Source: Pseudooceanicola spongiae
Lineage (GTDB): Bacteria; Pseudomonadota; Alphaproteobacteria; Rhodobacterales; Rhodobacteraceae
Reading direction: 5' to 3'
NCBI RefSeq assembly: GCF_014899185.1
Contig: NZ_CP045201.1
Location: 1,348,501-1,412,500 of the forward strand
Length of the DNA: 64,000 nucleotides
The stretch's first letter is position 1. Each line of letters opens with the position of its first letter. Shown one piece after another: positions 52,800 to 61,535 of this stretch. The notes beneath the pieces were generated by a model, which worked only from the letters and a program-made list of their open reading frames with translations, was not told the DNA's origin and ran no database searches. The position numbers and the translations under genes were made by a program.

Positions 52800-53555
52800 T
52801 CAATGTTGCGCGTGACGCTTGTCGGCCCGCCCCGCCGCGAGAAAATGGTCGAGATCCGTCCATTCCCCATGATCCGCGCCCACCAGAGCGCAGTCAAAGC
52901 CGAGCCGCGCCGCGCCTGCGGCGTCCGTCTTCGGGTTGTCGCCAATCGCAAGAACGCGGCGCGGATCGCCGGACAATCGCACAAGGGCGGCGTGGTAGAG
53001 GCCCGCTTCGGGTTTGCCGATCACGGTATAGCGCAGGTCGGGCAGAACGCTCAGAACCGCTGCAAGCAGACTGCCGGTTTCCGGCACTGGCATGCCATCC
53101 GGACCGGGGTGGCTTTCATCGGGGTTGGCGACAAACAGCTCTGCGCCCCGCGCCAGCAGTGCGATCACGTCGCGCAGGTCACTGTATCCGAAGGTCTCGT
53201 CCCGCGTCAGCAGGACATGCGTCGGCTCAGCGCTGTCAAGCGACAGACCGAGGGGCTGCGCATAGGCGCGCAGATCGGCACTCGCGTAGAGCCTGAGCCG
53301 CACGCCACCGATCTGCGCCAGATGATCCAGCGCGGCGGTGCCCGCCAGCACGATCCGCTCTGGCGGGGCCGAAAGGCCAAGCTGCTTGAGACGGGCCGAC
53401 AGGGTGGCAGGCGTATCCGTGGAATTATTGCTCAGGATGATCAGCCGGTCACCGGCGTAGTCGAGCAGAGCCTTTGCCCCCGGCAGGACGGTTGTGCCGG
53501 AAATCAGACAGCCATCGAGATCGCAGAGAAAGCCGTCATAGGCGTCAAGGTGCAT
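52800..53555 (-). CDS. HAD-IIA phosphatase (NagD/PGP-like)
   Basis: This is a 251-residue HAD hydrolase of class IIA. Motif I is FLCDLDGCLISG (near residue 10), motif II is ILSNNSTD, the cap includes VANPDESHPGPDG, and the late motifs are IGKPEAGLY and AIGDNPKTDAAGA. Related enzymes dephosphorylate glycerol phosphate, p-nitrophenyl phosphate or UMP. It is the last gene of the glycerol-phosphate-type operon, its ATG overlapping the stop of the phosphodiesterase gene by one base. A role in releasing phosphate from imported glycerol 3-phosphate is inferred. Confidence 0.88.
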   Translation of the reverse strand: MHLDAYDGFLCDLDGCLISGTTVLPGAKALLDYAGDRLIILSNNSTDTPATLSARLKQLGLSAPPERIVLAGTAALDHLAQIGGVRLRLYASADLRAYAQPLGLSLDSAEPTHVLLTRDETFGYSDLRDVIALLARGAELFVANPDESHPGPDGMPVPETGSLLAAVLSVLPDLRYTVIGKPEAGLYHAALVRLSGDPRRVLAIGDNPKTDAAGAARLGFDCALVGADHGEWTDLDHFLAAGRADKRHAQH

Positions 53556-54415
53556 CAGAACCGCTCCAGGTCTTGGGGTGACGCAGCGGCGGCAGCGTCC
53601 GAGGATTCCAGATCGTAGACCGGACCGTCATAGGCGAAGGAGCAGTCATGGATCAGGATCGTGCCATCGGTGACGGTGACATAGGCCAGATCGGGGGCCT
53701 CGATGCTGCCCATGATCCGGCCCGGCTGGTCAAATTCGTGATGAACCTGGTGCATCAGGGCGCGCTGGATATGGAACGGGATGCCGTGCCACAGCCCGGT
53801 GATCGGGCGATGAACGTGACCCATGAACAGGTAGTCGGGTTTGCGGCCCGCGCGCGCGAAGGTCGCCAGTTCGGCGGCATCATCGTGCAGGCGGATGGCG
53901 TCCATCGGCGGGATCGACAGGTCCATCGGCGGGTGATGCTGGAACAACAGGACAGGCCGGTCAGCGGGGGCTTCGCGCAGCGCGGTTTCCAGAAACGCGA
54001 GGCGGTCGTCGCAGAGCGCGCCGTGATGCACCTGCGGCTCGTCGATCAGCGTGTCGAGGGTGATCAGGCTCGCCTGATCAAATACATGCAGACCCTGCAC
54101 AAAGCCATTATCGTCGCGCGGGGCATCCGGGAAGACCGCGCGGAACGGCGCACGGGCGTCGTGGTTGCCGACCATCAGGATCACCGGGATCGAGAGGCGC
54201 GCAAGCTCGTTCTGCAGGCTCTCATAGGCGGCCTGTTCGCCGCGGTCGCTCAGATCGCCGATGATCACCAGAAAATCCACCTGCGGCAGGCTGTCGAGGA
54301 AATCGAGCGCGCGTCTGAGGCAGGTGCGGGGGTCGAAGCCATAGATCGTCTGGCCGTCGGGGACAAAATGCAGATCGGTGAGAACGGCGAAACGGAGGGG
54401 AACGGTCATCTTCAT
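53555..54415 (-). CDS. Calcineurin-like metallophosphoesterase (GpdQ/CpdA type)
   Basis: This is a 286-residue dinuclear-metal phosphodiesterase without signal peptide. The metal ligands are in VLTDLHFVPDG, IIGDLSDRG, MVGNHDAR, LFQHHPPMD and MGHVHRP, the complete set of the family. Relatives hydrolyse cyclic AMP or glycerophosphodiesters (GpdQ). Lying between the importer genes and a phosphatase gene in one operon, it most likely cleaves imported glycerophosphodiesters to glycerol 3-phosphate. The start MKMTVPLRF (or MTVPLRF) is preceded by a GGATATGA stretch. Confidence 0.88.
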   Translation of the reverse strand: MKMTVPLRFAVLTDLHFVPDGQTIYGFDPRTCLRRALDFLDSLPQVDFLVIIGDLSDRGEQAAYESLQNELARLSIPVILMVGNHDARAPFRAVFPDAPRDDNGFVQGLHVFDQASLITLDTLIDEPQVHHGALCDDRLAFLETALREAPADRPVLLFQHHPPMDLSIPPMDAIRLHDDAAELATFARAGRKPDYLFMGHVHRPITGLWHGIPFHIQRALMHQVHHEFDQPGRIMGSIEAPDLAYVTVTDGTILIHDCSFAYDGPVYDLESSDAAAAASPQDLERF

Positions 54416-54433
54416 ATCCTTCGGAAATGCAGC

Positions 54434-54449
54434 GCGGCGACAGCGCCGC
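54434..54449 (-). promoter_or_regulatory. Stem-loop after the binding-protein gene
   Basis: GCGGCG and CGCCGC form a short stem with an ACAG loop in the 57-base gap between the solute-binding-protein and phosphodiesterase genes. Like the one after xylF, it may protect the 3' end of the binding-protein message. Confidence 0.4.
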
Positions 54450-54472
54450 CGCGCCTTGTGAGTGCGACGGGT

Positions 54473-55720
54473 TTAGTGCGGCAACAGGGCGTTGACCTCT
54501 TCGACCATCTCGTCGCGCAGCTCTGTCATATCAGTGGCGTCTCCGACGAAAATAGCTTCGAGATAGTCCTCGATCACCTGTGTTACGGCCAGACCGTTAT
54601 CGCCGGGATATGCGAACCACTCCGACAGCAGCGGCAGCTGATTGACGGCGGTGAGCTTGTTGGGGTTCTTGGCATAGAGGTCCTGCATCAGCAGCTCGTT
54701 CGCCACCTTGTTCGGCGGCACGTAGCCGGTGGTCAGCGCCACGGCGGCAGCACCCTCGCCCGAGGTGGTGAACTTGATGAACTCCCATGCGGCCTGAAGG
54801 ACCTCTGGGTCCTGCGAGGTCGAGGTCAGCATCGCGGAGTTGCCGCCAGCCGGCAGCGCCTGTGGCGCGCCGTCGAACCCCGGATAGGGCGCGGTCACAA
54901 AGTCCCAGTCGCCGACCTTGGAGCGGTCGACAAAGCCGACATAGGCGGTCGAGCTGAAGAACATGCCCAGTTCGCCCGCCGCCAGTGACTTGGCCGCATC
55001 GCCGCCGATGACGTTTTTCATGCCGCAGTCCTGAAAGATCGCCTTGGCCGTCTCAAGCGCCCTGAGGCCCTCGGGGTTGTCCATGTTCAGCTTGCCGTCC
55101 TTGATCATCGGCACCCCCTGGCTCCACATCGCGGCCTGCAGCAGCCAGTTGCCGGAAATGTTCCACTCCCAATAGAGCGGCTCCTTGTCGGTCTTTTCCT
55201 TGATCAGCTGGCAGGCCGCAATGACCTCGTCCCAGGTCGCGGGCAAGGTATCCACGCCGGCGGCGTTCAGAATGTCACGGTTGTAAAAGCTGATCGGGGT
55301 CGAGACGGAGAACGGCAGGCCATAGATGTGCCCGTCAAAGGTCGACAGGTCGAGCATGGCCTTGTGATAGCCCTCCGTCTCGAAATCCGGCTCGGCGGCG
55401 ATATAGGCGTCGAGCGGTTTGGCGATGCCACGCTCGACCAGCAAAGCCTGACGGTTCAGCGCCTGAAAGGACACGTCGGGCAGCGTATTGGCGACGGCTT
55501 CGCGCAGGACGGTGTTGGTTGCGTCCTCGTAGTTCTCATACGTGGCGCGGAAGTGGACGGTGATGTCGGGATGGGATTTGGCAAAATCCTGCATGATCCG
55601 TTCAAAGGTCAGATCGAAGGTCGCGGAATAGGCGTAGCCCACTTCGATATCGACGGCATGGGCCTGAGTGGTCGCCATGGCAACCAGCAGAGCGGTGGAG
55701 AGAGGCAGAAGCTTTTTCAC
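54473..55720 (-). CDS. ABC transporter solute-binding protein, family 1 (UgpB-like)
   Basis: This is a 415-residue periplasmic receptor with signal peptide (MKKLLPLSTALLVAMATTQAHA). DIEVGYAYSATFDLTFERIMQDFAKSHPDITVHF and DGHIYGLPFSVSTPISFYN are typical of the sugar/glycerol-phosphate receptor family, as is AAWEFIKFTTSGEGAA. The ligand is not readable from sequence; phosphodiesterase and phosphatase genes in the same operon favour glycerol 3-phosphate or a glycerophosphodiester. It follows the UgpE-like permease gene after 39 bases. Confidence 0.88.
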   Translation of the reverse strand: MKKLLPLSTALLVAMATTQAHAVDIEVGYAYSATFDLTFERIMQDFAKSHPDITVHFRATYENYEDATNTVLREAVANTLPDVSFQALNRQALLVERGIAKPLDAYIAAEPDFETEGYHKAMLDLSTFDGHIYGLPFSVSTPISFYNRDILNAAGVDTLPATWDEVIAACQLIKEKTDKEPLYWEWNISGNWLLQAAMWSQGVPMIKDGKLNMDNPEGLRALETAKAIFQDCGMKNVIGGDAAKSLAAGELGMFFSSTAYVGFVDRSKVGDWDFVTAPYPGFDGAPQALPAGGNSAMLTSTSQDPEVLQAAWEFIKFTTSGEGAAAVALTTGYVPPNKVANELLMQDLYAKNPNKLTAVNQLPLLSEWFAYPGDNGLAVTQVIEDYLEAIFVGDATDMTELRDEMVEEVNALLPH

Positions 55721-55759
55721 GGGAGAAATCCTTTGGGAGACTGGCAGTGTGAAGGGGGG

Positions 55760-56653
55760 TTATTTCATGCCCGACAGCGTGATCCCGTCGATGAAACGGC
55801 GCTGTGCGAGCAGGAAGGCGACGACAAGGGGCACGGCGATGATCGTGGCGCTGGCCATCATCGGGCCGTAGAAATCGCCGCCCAGATCGCCTTTGAATTC
55901 GCGAAGGCCCAAGGGCGGCGTGAACAGGCTGCGGTCGCCGGTGATGACGATGCGCGGCCAGAAATAGTCGTTCCAATGCGCCACGACCGAGAAGATCGCA
56001 AAGGCCAGCAGCGCCGGGATTGCGGTGGGCAACATGACGCGCCAGATGATCGCGAACTCGCCCATGCCATCCATGCGCGCGGCGTCGATCAGATCGTCGG
56101 GCACGGTCATGAAGAATTGCCGCATCAGGAAGATGCCGAAGGCCGACACGGTCCAGGGCAGGATGAGGGCGGCGTAGCTGTTGGTCAGCCCCAGCTTCGC
56201 CAGCATCAGATAAAGCGGCAGTGCAATAGCATGGACCGGGATCAGCAGGCAGAACAGCACCAGCGCAAAGGCGGCGTCGCGGCCCCAGAACCTGAGCTTG
56301 GCCAGCGCATAGGCGGCAGGCACCGCGACCAGCGTCTGCAGTGCAAAGATCGACAGGGTGACGATGACGCCGTTCAGCAGGTAGCGCCACATCGGCGCTT
56401 CGGTGAAGGCCTTGGTGTAGTTGTCGAGCACGGGGCGCACGAGGCAATCGGCCTTGCTGCCGCCGAGGGTCAGGCAGGTCTGATCCGCAAACAGCGCCTG
56501 AGATCCGAACACGCCGCCCGTGCCTGTGGCAATCTCGGCAGGTGATTTGAGCGAGGTCGAGATCATCACGTAGAACGGCAACAGCACGATCACGGCGCCA
56601 AGGATCAGGACCACATGGGCCAGCGTCTGGCGGGTGGAAAAGCGGTAGGTCAT
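55760..56653 (-). CDS. ABC transporter permease (UgpE-like)
   Basis: This is a 297-residue inner-membrane permease of the MalG/UgpE type with six hydrophobic segments. The coupling-helix motif DAARMDGMGEFAIIWRVMLP is intact and the C terminus ends RRFIDGITLSGMK. A periplasmic loop between the first and second helix holds two cysteines (QTCLTLGGSKADCLV, about residue 60), uncommon in this family. The gene overlaps the UgpA-like gene by four bases. Confidence 0.9.
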   Translation of the reverse strand: MTYRFSTRQTLAHVVLILGAVIVLLPFYVMISTSLKSPAEIATGTGGVFGSQALFADQTCLTLGGSKADCLVRPVLDNYTKAFTEAPMWRYLLNGVIVTLSIFALQTLVAVPAAYALAKLRFWGRDAAFALVLFCLLIPVHAIALPLYLMLAKLGLTNSYAALILPWTVSAFGIFLMRQFFMTVPDDLIDAARMDGMGEFAIIWRVMLPTAIPALLAFAIFSVVAHWNDYFWPRIVITGDRSLFTPPLGLREFKGDLGGDFYGPMMASATIIAVPLVVAFLLAQRRFIDGITLSGMK

Positions 56654-57627
56654 TGGTAGTGCACCTTGCGTTCGACAAAGCGGCGCTGCGCCACGCTGAT
56701 CAGCATGACAAAGGCCAGAAAGAGGATGGTGATCGCCGCGCCAAGGCCCACAAGGTTCTGCGCAATGCCCTTTTCGTAGATCGCATAGATCATCACATAG
56801 GTGGACTTGGCAGGCCCGCCGTGGGTCAGCGCCTCGACCGTGTCAAAGACCTGAAACGAGCGGATCATCGTGATGGTGACGACAAAGACCGTTGTTGGCC
56901 CCAGCATCGGCCAGGTGATCAGGCGAAACCGCTCCCAGCCGCTCTTGACGCCATCCATGGAGGCTGCACCGTAGAGGTCACTCGGCACCGAGGTCAGACC
57001 GGCCAGATACAGCACCATGTTGAAGCCGAAGCTCTGCCAGACGCCGATGAACGCAAGGGTATAGAGCGCATAGTCCCGATCCCCGAGCCAGAGCGGAAAG
57101 CCCTCGGCGCAGCCGCGCGCAAACCATGGCCACCACTCCAGCGGCGTGCCGCACCCCATGGCAAGCGTACGGTTCACGATCCCCAGCGTCGGGTGCAGGG
57201 CAAATTCCCAGACAATGGCCATGGCCAGAAGCGACGCCATGACCGGCAGGAAATAGATGGTCTTGTAAAACGACTGCCCGACGTTGAGCGAGCGGATCAG
57301 AAGCGCCGCCCCAAGGCCCAGGAAGACCGAGGCCGGGACCACGAGCACGACGTACAGCACCGTGGCCACGATCATCTTGCGATAGGAGGAGCCGGTGAAA
57401 ATGTCGACGTAGTTGCGCAAACCCACCCAGTCGATGCTCGGGCGACCCAGGGTGTAGTCGGTCATCGACAGGATCCCCGCGACGACAACGGGCACGATCA
57501 GGATCAGGATCAACAACACAAACGCCGGCGCAAAGAGCACAATCCCAGCACGGGCCTGCCGACGCTCAGGGCGCGCAATCCGCTGCTGTTTCGGGACGGC
57601 GTGAGAGAGGGAAGCTGCATCAGACAT
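56650..57627 (-). CDS. ABC transporter permease (UgpA-like)
   Basis: This is a 325-residue MalF/UgpA-type permease with six hydrophobic segments. It has the coupling motif YGAASMDGVKSGWERFRLITWPML and the C-terminal AQRRFVERKVHYQ. A long periplasmic insert (GCGTPLEWWPWFARGCAEGFPLW, about residue 150) again contains two cysteines and could form a disulfide. The start MSDAASLSHA overlaps the end of the ATPase gene by eight bases; the frame stays open 18 codons further upstream. Confidence 0.9.
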   Translation of the reverse strand: MSDAASLSHAVPKQQRIARPERRQARAGIVLFAPAFVLLILILIVPVVVAGILSMTDYTLGRPSIDWVGLRNYVDIFTGSSYRKMIVATVLYVVLVVPASVFLGLGAALLIRSLNVGQSFYKTIYFLPVMASLLAMAIVWEFALHPTLGIVNRTLAMGCGTPLEWWPWFARGCAEGFPLWLGDRDYALYTLAFIGVWQSFGFNMVLYLAGLTSVPSDLYGAASMDGVKSGWERFRLITWPMLGPTTVFVVTITMIRSFQVFDTVEALTHGGPAKSTYVMIYAIYEKGIAQNLVGLGAAITILFLAFVMLISVAQRRFVERKVHYQ

Positions 57628-58765
57628 GGCTTGCCACCTTTTCAATCGCGACCACGGGGGCCGCTTTGCCCGCAACGTCAAAGCCGCAGATCCGTGCCGG
57701 GTCCGCGGTCAATTGCATCACGTCACGGAGCTTGACGCGGCCCCGCGCCTCGGACGGTAAGCGCACCGTCACCGGCAAGGGCACACCGGCGGCGTCCAGT
57801 TGCACGAAGAGGTCAGAGCCGAGGTTCTCGATCAGCCGCACGCGGCCCACGACGAAGCCATCCTCATCACACGGGATCAGCGCCTCGGGGCGCACGCCCA
57901 GATGCTCGATGGGGGTGCCCCCTGCCCGCAGCCCCGTGGCCATGTCGCACATGTGGATCGCGCCGCTGGCATCGGTATCGACCGGCAGGATGTTGATCGC
58001 GGGCGAGCCGATGAACTGTGCCACCCGGATATCCTGAGGGTGGTCATAGAGCGCGTCAGGCGTGCCGACCTGCAGCAACTCGCCCTCCATCATCACCGCA
58101 ATGCGGTCGGACATGGTCATCGCCTCGGCCTGATCGTGGGTCACATAGACAAAGGTCGCGCCGAGGCTGCGGTTGAGCTGGGCAATCTCGGCGCGCATAT
58201 GCACCCGCATCTTGGCGTCGAGATTGGACAGCGGCTCGTCCAGCAGAAACGCCGAAGGCTCGCGCACCAGCGCCCGCCCAACGGCAACACGCTGACGCTG
58301 ACCGCCCGAGAGCTGCCCGGGCTTGCGGTCGAGCAGATGCGCGATGTCGAGCATCTCGGCCGCTTCGCGCACGGTGGTGCCGATCTCGGTGCGCGTTGCC
58401 TTGCAGCCGGGCAGCAGGCGACCGACCAGCGGCAACCGCTGGGCGCGCGACAGACGGCGCATGGTCAGCGGCACAGCGATGTTTTCGGCCACGGTGAGAT
58501 GCGGGTAAAGCGCGTAGCTTTGAAACACCATGGCAAGGTCGCGGTCTGCGGCATGCAGCCCGTCGACCGGTTTGCCGCCGATCATCACCGAGCCGCTGGT
58601 CTGACTTTCCAGCCCCGCCAGAATCCGCAGCAAGGTGGATTTCCCGCAGCCCGACGGCCCGACGAGCGACAGAAATTCACCGTCCGCGACGTCGAGCCCG
58701 ACGCCCTTGAGCACATCGGTGTCCCCAAATGACTTTCGGATATCTCGGAATTGGATAGTTGCCAT
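57620..58765 (-). CDS. ABC transporter ATP-binding protein (UgpC/MalK-like)
   Basis: This is a 381-residue ATPase with a C-terminal regulatory TOBE region. Walker A is GPSGCGKST (about residue 37), the signature is LSGGQRQRVAVGRAL, Walker B is AFLLDEPLSNLD and the switch is VTHDQAEAM. It is the first gene of the operon and is divergent from a LysR gene. The start MATIQFRDIRKSFG is the conserved one; the frame extends 11 codons further upstream. MalK-type ATPases of this class can serve several importers. Confidence 0.92.
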   Translation of the reverse strand: MATIQFRDIRKSFGDTDVLKGVGLDVADGEFLSLVGPSGCGKSTLLRILAGLESQTSGSVMIGGKPVDGLHAADRDLAMVFQSYALYPHLTVAENIAVPLTMRRLSRAQRLPLVGRLLPGCKATRTEIGTTVREAAEMLDIAHLLDRKPGQLSGGQRQRVAVGRALVREPSAFLLDEPLSNLDAKMRVHMRAEIAQLNRSLGATFVYVTHDQAEAMTMSDRIAVMMEGELLQVGTPDALYDHPQDIRVAQFIGSPAINILPVDTDASGAIHMCDMATGLRAGGTPIEHLGVRPEALIPCDEDGFVVGRVRLIENLGSDLFVQLDAAGVPLPVTVRLPSEARGRVKLRDVMQLTADPARICGFDVAGKAAPVVAIEKVASHV

Positions 58766-58853
58766 GACGGCCCCCTTCGCTCTGTTCGGGGGCTTCATAG
58801 GAAAGTTCTACGACAGTCATGTTACGGTTACAGGGAGTTCCTATAGGGGACGC
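58766..58853. promoter_or_regulatory. Divergent promoter region of the LysR and ABC operon
   Basis: The 88-base gap contains ATAGGAA (58797-58803) and its reverse complement TTCCTAT (58838-58844), and the palindrome CCTATAGG at 58840-58847. These are candidate LysR sites. The AGGGGA ribosome site of the LysR gene follows. Confidence 0.45.
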
Positions 58854-59750
58854 ATGAAGACCTTGTTGCCCAAAGAGGCGCTTGCCGCCCTGACCCTTGC
58901 GCGCCTGCGCGCCCTCAACAGCGTGATGGAAACCGGCAGCTTTTCCGCCGCCGCACGCCGTATGGAAGTCTCGCAGGCGACGATCAGCCAGCAGGTGCGC
59001 GATCTGGAACGGGCGCTGAGCGTGGAATTGTTCAAACGGATCGCCAATGACATGGTGCCCACGTCGCTCTGTCAGGACATCTACAAGACCTCGCGCGAGA
59101 TCGAGGATGCGGGAGAGCGCATTGCGAAAATCCTGTCGCAACACAGCACGTTGGAGCAGGGCGAGCTGCGCGTTGGTCTGGGAAATCCGTTGCCGGGGAT
59201 GGCGCTGATTGCCGCGTTTCAGGATCATTTTCCAAACGTGAACGTGAAGATCGAGATGGGCAGCTGGAGCAAGATCGTGCAGGCCGTGACCGAAGGCCGC
59301 GTCGATGTGGCCGTGCTGCCAGAGGTTCCCGACCAGCCCCGCTTCAAACGGCGCAAGATCCAGAGCCAGTCCGTCGTGGTGATCGTCCACCCCCAGCACC
59401 CGCTTGCGACCCAAGCCGAGGTGACGTGTCGCGACCTGATGCAGGAGCGGCTGATCATGCGCACGGGAGGCTCCTCAACCCAGCGTGTCGTCGATGAAGC
59501 CTTTAAGACAGCAGGGCTTTCTCCGCGGGCCTCCATCGTGCTCGATACTCGCGACGGCGTTCTGGATGCTGTCGCCCATCGGCTCGGGGTTGGCTTTATG
59601 TGGAACAAGGGCGCCAGCCGTCAGGATGGGTTCATCCAGATCCCCTGCCGTGACATGCATCTTGAACGGGCCGACTACGTCTTTACCCTGCGGGCCACCA
59701 AAGGCACCTTGCCGGAGGTTTTCTTTGCCTTCGATCGCCGTGAAATTTAG
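58854..59750 (+). CDS. LysR family transcriptional regulator
   Basis: This is a 298-residue LysR protein. The N-terminal winged helix is ALTLARLRALNSVMETGSFSAAARRMEVSQATISQQVRDLERAL; a linker helix and the periplasmic-binding-protein-like effector domain follow from about residue 95 (LRVGLGNPLPGMALIAAFQ). It is divergent from the UgpC-like ATPase gene and so probably controls the glycerophosphate-type operon. AGGGGA precedes the ATG. The effector is unknown; related regulators in Rhodobacterales lie next to organophosphonate or organophosphate transport genes. Confidence 0.9.
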   Translation: MKTLLPKEALAALTLARLRALNSVMETGSFSAAARRMEVSQATISQQVRDLERALSVELFKRIANDMVPTSLCQDIYKTSREIEDAGERIAKILSQHSTLEQGELRVGLGNPLPGMALIAAFQDHFPNVNVKIEMGSWSKIVQAVTEGRVDVAVLPEVPDQPRFKRRKIQSQSVVVIVHPQHPLATQAEVTCRDLMQERLIMRTGGSSTQRVVDEAFKTAGLSPRASIVLDTRDGVLDAVAHRLGVGFMWNKGASRQDGFIQIPCRDMHLERADYVFTLRATKGTLPEVFFAFDRREI

Positions 59751-59858
59751 GGACTCGAGCATTCCTTGCCCGAGGGGCCGCTTCAGAGGCCATGGACATA
59801 TTTGCTGAGGTATCAGCGGGGCGGATGCTCGCGACCCGCGTGCCCAAGGCATCTGATT

Positions 59859-60482
59859 TTAGGGACTTACCTCCATTTCAGCGGCGCGATCATTCCGGAT
59901 ATGAGAGCTGAGGCTATCGATCAGCTCACTCATCGGCCCGGTGGATTTGTGCAGCAGCGCAAGTTCTGTCTGGATGGCATCCTGATCGCCGTCATTGATG
60001 CTCTCCTCCAGCAATTCTGTAATGCTGTTGGCCTGCACAATCGGGGCGCGGAAATCATGCACCAGAACATGCGCGAAGGTCAGAATCTCCTGCTGCTGTT
60101 CGACCTTCCAGCGCATTTCAGCGGCATCTCGCCCTGTCTTCAGCAGACGCTCTACCGCGTTCCGGCTGATTGAGCGTTTTGGAATGTAGTCAGTTGCCCC
60201 AAGCAGGATGGCCGACTTTGCGACAACGTCGTCCGCTTGGCCCGTCATCAGAAAAATCGCTGCCCGTGGCCACTTTTCCGCCAGCGGTTCTAGCACGCTG
60301 AGGCCATCTCCGTCCGGCATTCGCTGATCCAGAAAGATCACATCGACATGCTTCAAATCCGCAGCCTGTGCCTGCCTTGCGCTCTCAAAGCCTTAGATGT
60401 CAGCGCCAGCATGGATCTGGCGCACCAGCCTTTCGACCAGTTTCCGGTCAACTAGATCATCATCCACAATCAATATCTTCAA
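59859..60482 (-). pseudogene. Response regulator with histidine-kinase-like C terminus, nonsense mutation
   Basis: A receiver domain starts at a TTG (LKILIVDDDLVDRKLVERLV), seven bases after the preceding gene, but reaches an in-frame TAA at 60393-60395 after IHAGADI. The rest of the receiver continues in the same frame (HVDVIFLDQRMPDGDGLSVLEPL, GATDYIPKRSIS) into a helical region FAHVLVHDFRAPIVQANSITELLEE that resembles the phosphoacceptor helix of a kinase. Translation restarting at MKHVDV would lack the first acidic residues, so it is very likely inactive. Confidence 0.75.
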
Positions 60483-60487
60483 TGTCG

Positions 60488-60956
60488 TTACTCTGCTGCA
60501 GCCGGGCCTAGGGTGATGTCCGGCATCTCAACAACGCGCCAGAAGTGGTCCAGCGTTTCGATGACGATCAGAAAGTCCTCGCCTGCGGTGTTCTTCAGGA
60601 TGTACCCGGCGATATTCTGGCCGTAGGCCGCAACCTTGTCCTTTTCCTCGTTGGAGGTGGTCATGATGAACGCGATGGCGCGGTGCAGGTTCGGGTCCTT
60701 GCGAACCTCGGCCAGAAACTCCAGCCCGTTCATGCGGGGGATGTTCAGATCGACCATTAGAATAGACTTCTCCGGTGGCGTTCCTTTTTCGCCGCGCAGA
60801 TGCTCAAGCGCTTCGATGCCATCCGTCAGCCGCATTATCGGGTTGCCGATGCGCGCTTTCAGTAAGGGGCCGAACGGCCTTGGCGTCACCATCATCATCC
60901 TCAACCAATATGATGGTCACCGCATTGGAATTCGGTTCTGTGGCCACGGCGCTCAT
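60488..60956 (-). pseudogene. Rcp1/CheY-like response regulator, frameshifted
   Basis: The gene starts MSAVATEPNSNAVTIILVEDDDGDAKAVR in one frame, and homology continues in another as LLKARIGNPIMRLTDGIEALEHLRGEKG, with the phosphoacceptor aspartate in LMVDLNIPRMNGLEFLAEVR. The shift lies near 60870. Receivers with this GIEALEHLRGE pattern usually accompany phytochrome-like kinases. Its start overlaps the stop of the upstream kinase fragment by four bases. A sequencing error is possible, but the neighbours are also broken. Confidence 0.75.
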
Positions 60957-61150
60957 CCCGTAAGGTCTTCTGCCGCAGTGGTTTTAGTTGGATGTTTCGG
61001 CCAGGTCAGAACAAAAGACGCCCCGCGCAGCCCGTCAGAGATTAGCTGTATTTTTCCACCTGAGGTTTTGACGTACTTCAGAACCATCGCCAGACCGATG
61101 CCGCTGCGCTCCAATTGGTCGCAGGCTTTGGAGGTCCTCGAGAACTGACC
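60953..61150 (-). pseudogene. Sensor histidine kinase, C-terminal ATP-binding fragment
   Basis: About 65 codons remain, reading GIGLAMVLKYVKTSGGKIQLISD, then ASFVLTWP and a stop codon overlapping the next gene. This is the end of a HATPase domain (G2 box). All sensor and phosphoacceptor parts are missing; the homology stops at about 61150. It was the first gene of the decayed two-component operon. Confidence 0.7.
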
Positions 61151-61297
61151 CGCCCTGGCGTTATGTTTCCTGGTTCATGACGTGGTTAATGCCACTGTCT
61201 CCTTCCGTTTCCTTTTCGCTGTCTCGGAGCTGGCTTTGAGCCGATATCCGCGTTCGGGTCCAGACTTCTCTCGGTTTCCGTTATCGAAGAGGTAGAC

Positions 61298-61373
61298 TGG
61301 TGGGTGATAAGGGATTTGGACCCCTGACATCTTCGATGTGAACGAAGCGCCAACCAGCCAAGCTATTGAAATC
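61298..61373 (-). pseudogene. tRNA-Val(CAC)-like pseudogene
   Basis: The minus strand contains an anticodon arm CTTCG-TTCACAT-CGAAG (anticodon CAC), a T arm AGGGG-TCCAAAT-CCCTT and an acceptor 3' half TATCACCC with encoded ACCA. The T loop lacks the usual TTCGA, the D arm is short (GCTTGGCTGGTTGGCGC) and the 5' acceptor half (ATTTCAA) cannot pair. The middle is nearly identical to the intact tRNA-Val at 38125-38200. Confidence 0.75.
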
Positions 61374-61426
61374 CCGTCCAAGGAACTGTTTTTAAAGGGT
61401 GTCTTTTGGCGGCTCTGCCAAGGTTT

Positions 61427-61455
61427 CCCAGTTCATGCAGGTTCAATGAACTGGG
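61427..61455. repeat. Inverted repeat upstream of the T6SS module
   Basis: CCCAGTTCAT (61427-61436) and ATGAACTGGG (61446-61455) form a perfect 10-bp inverted repeat with a nine-base spacer. It lies about 80 bases before the chaperone gene and has no T-run, so an operator is as likely as a hairpin. Confidence 0.45.
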
Positions 61456-61535
61456 GAGCACTTCGTAGATGTTCAGCCCCTGCCTCAAGGTCGGATTGCT
61501 GATCGCATTTCGGCTGTGGCACCCGGAGCGATCGT

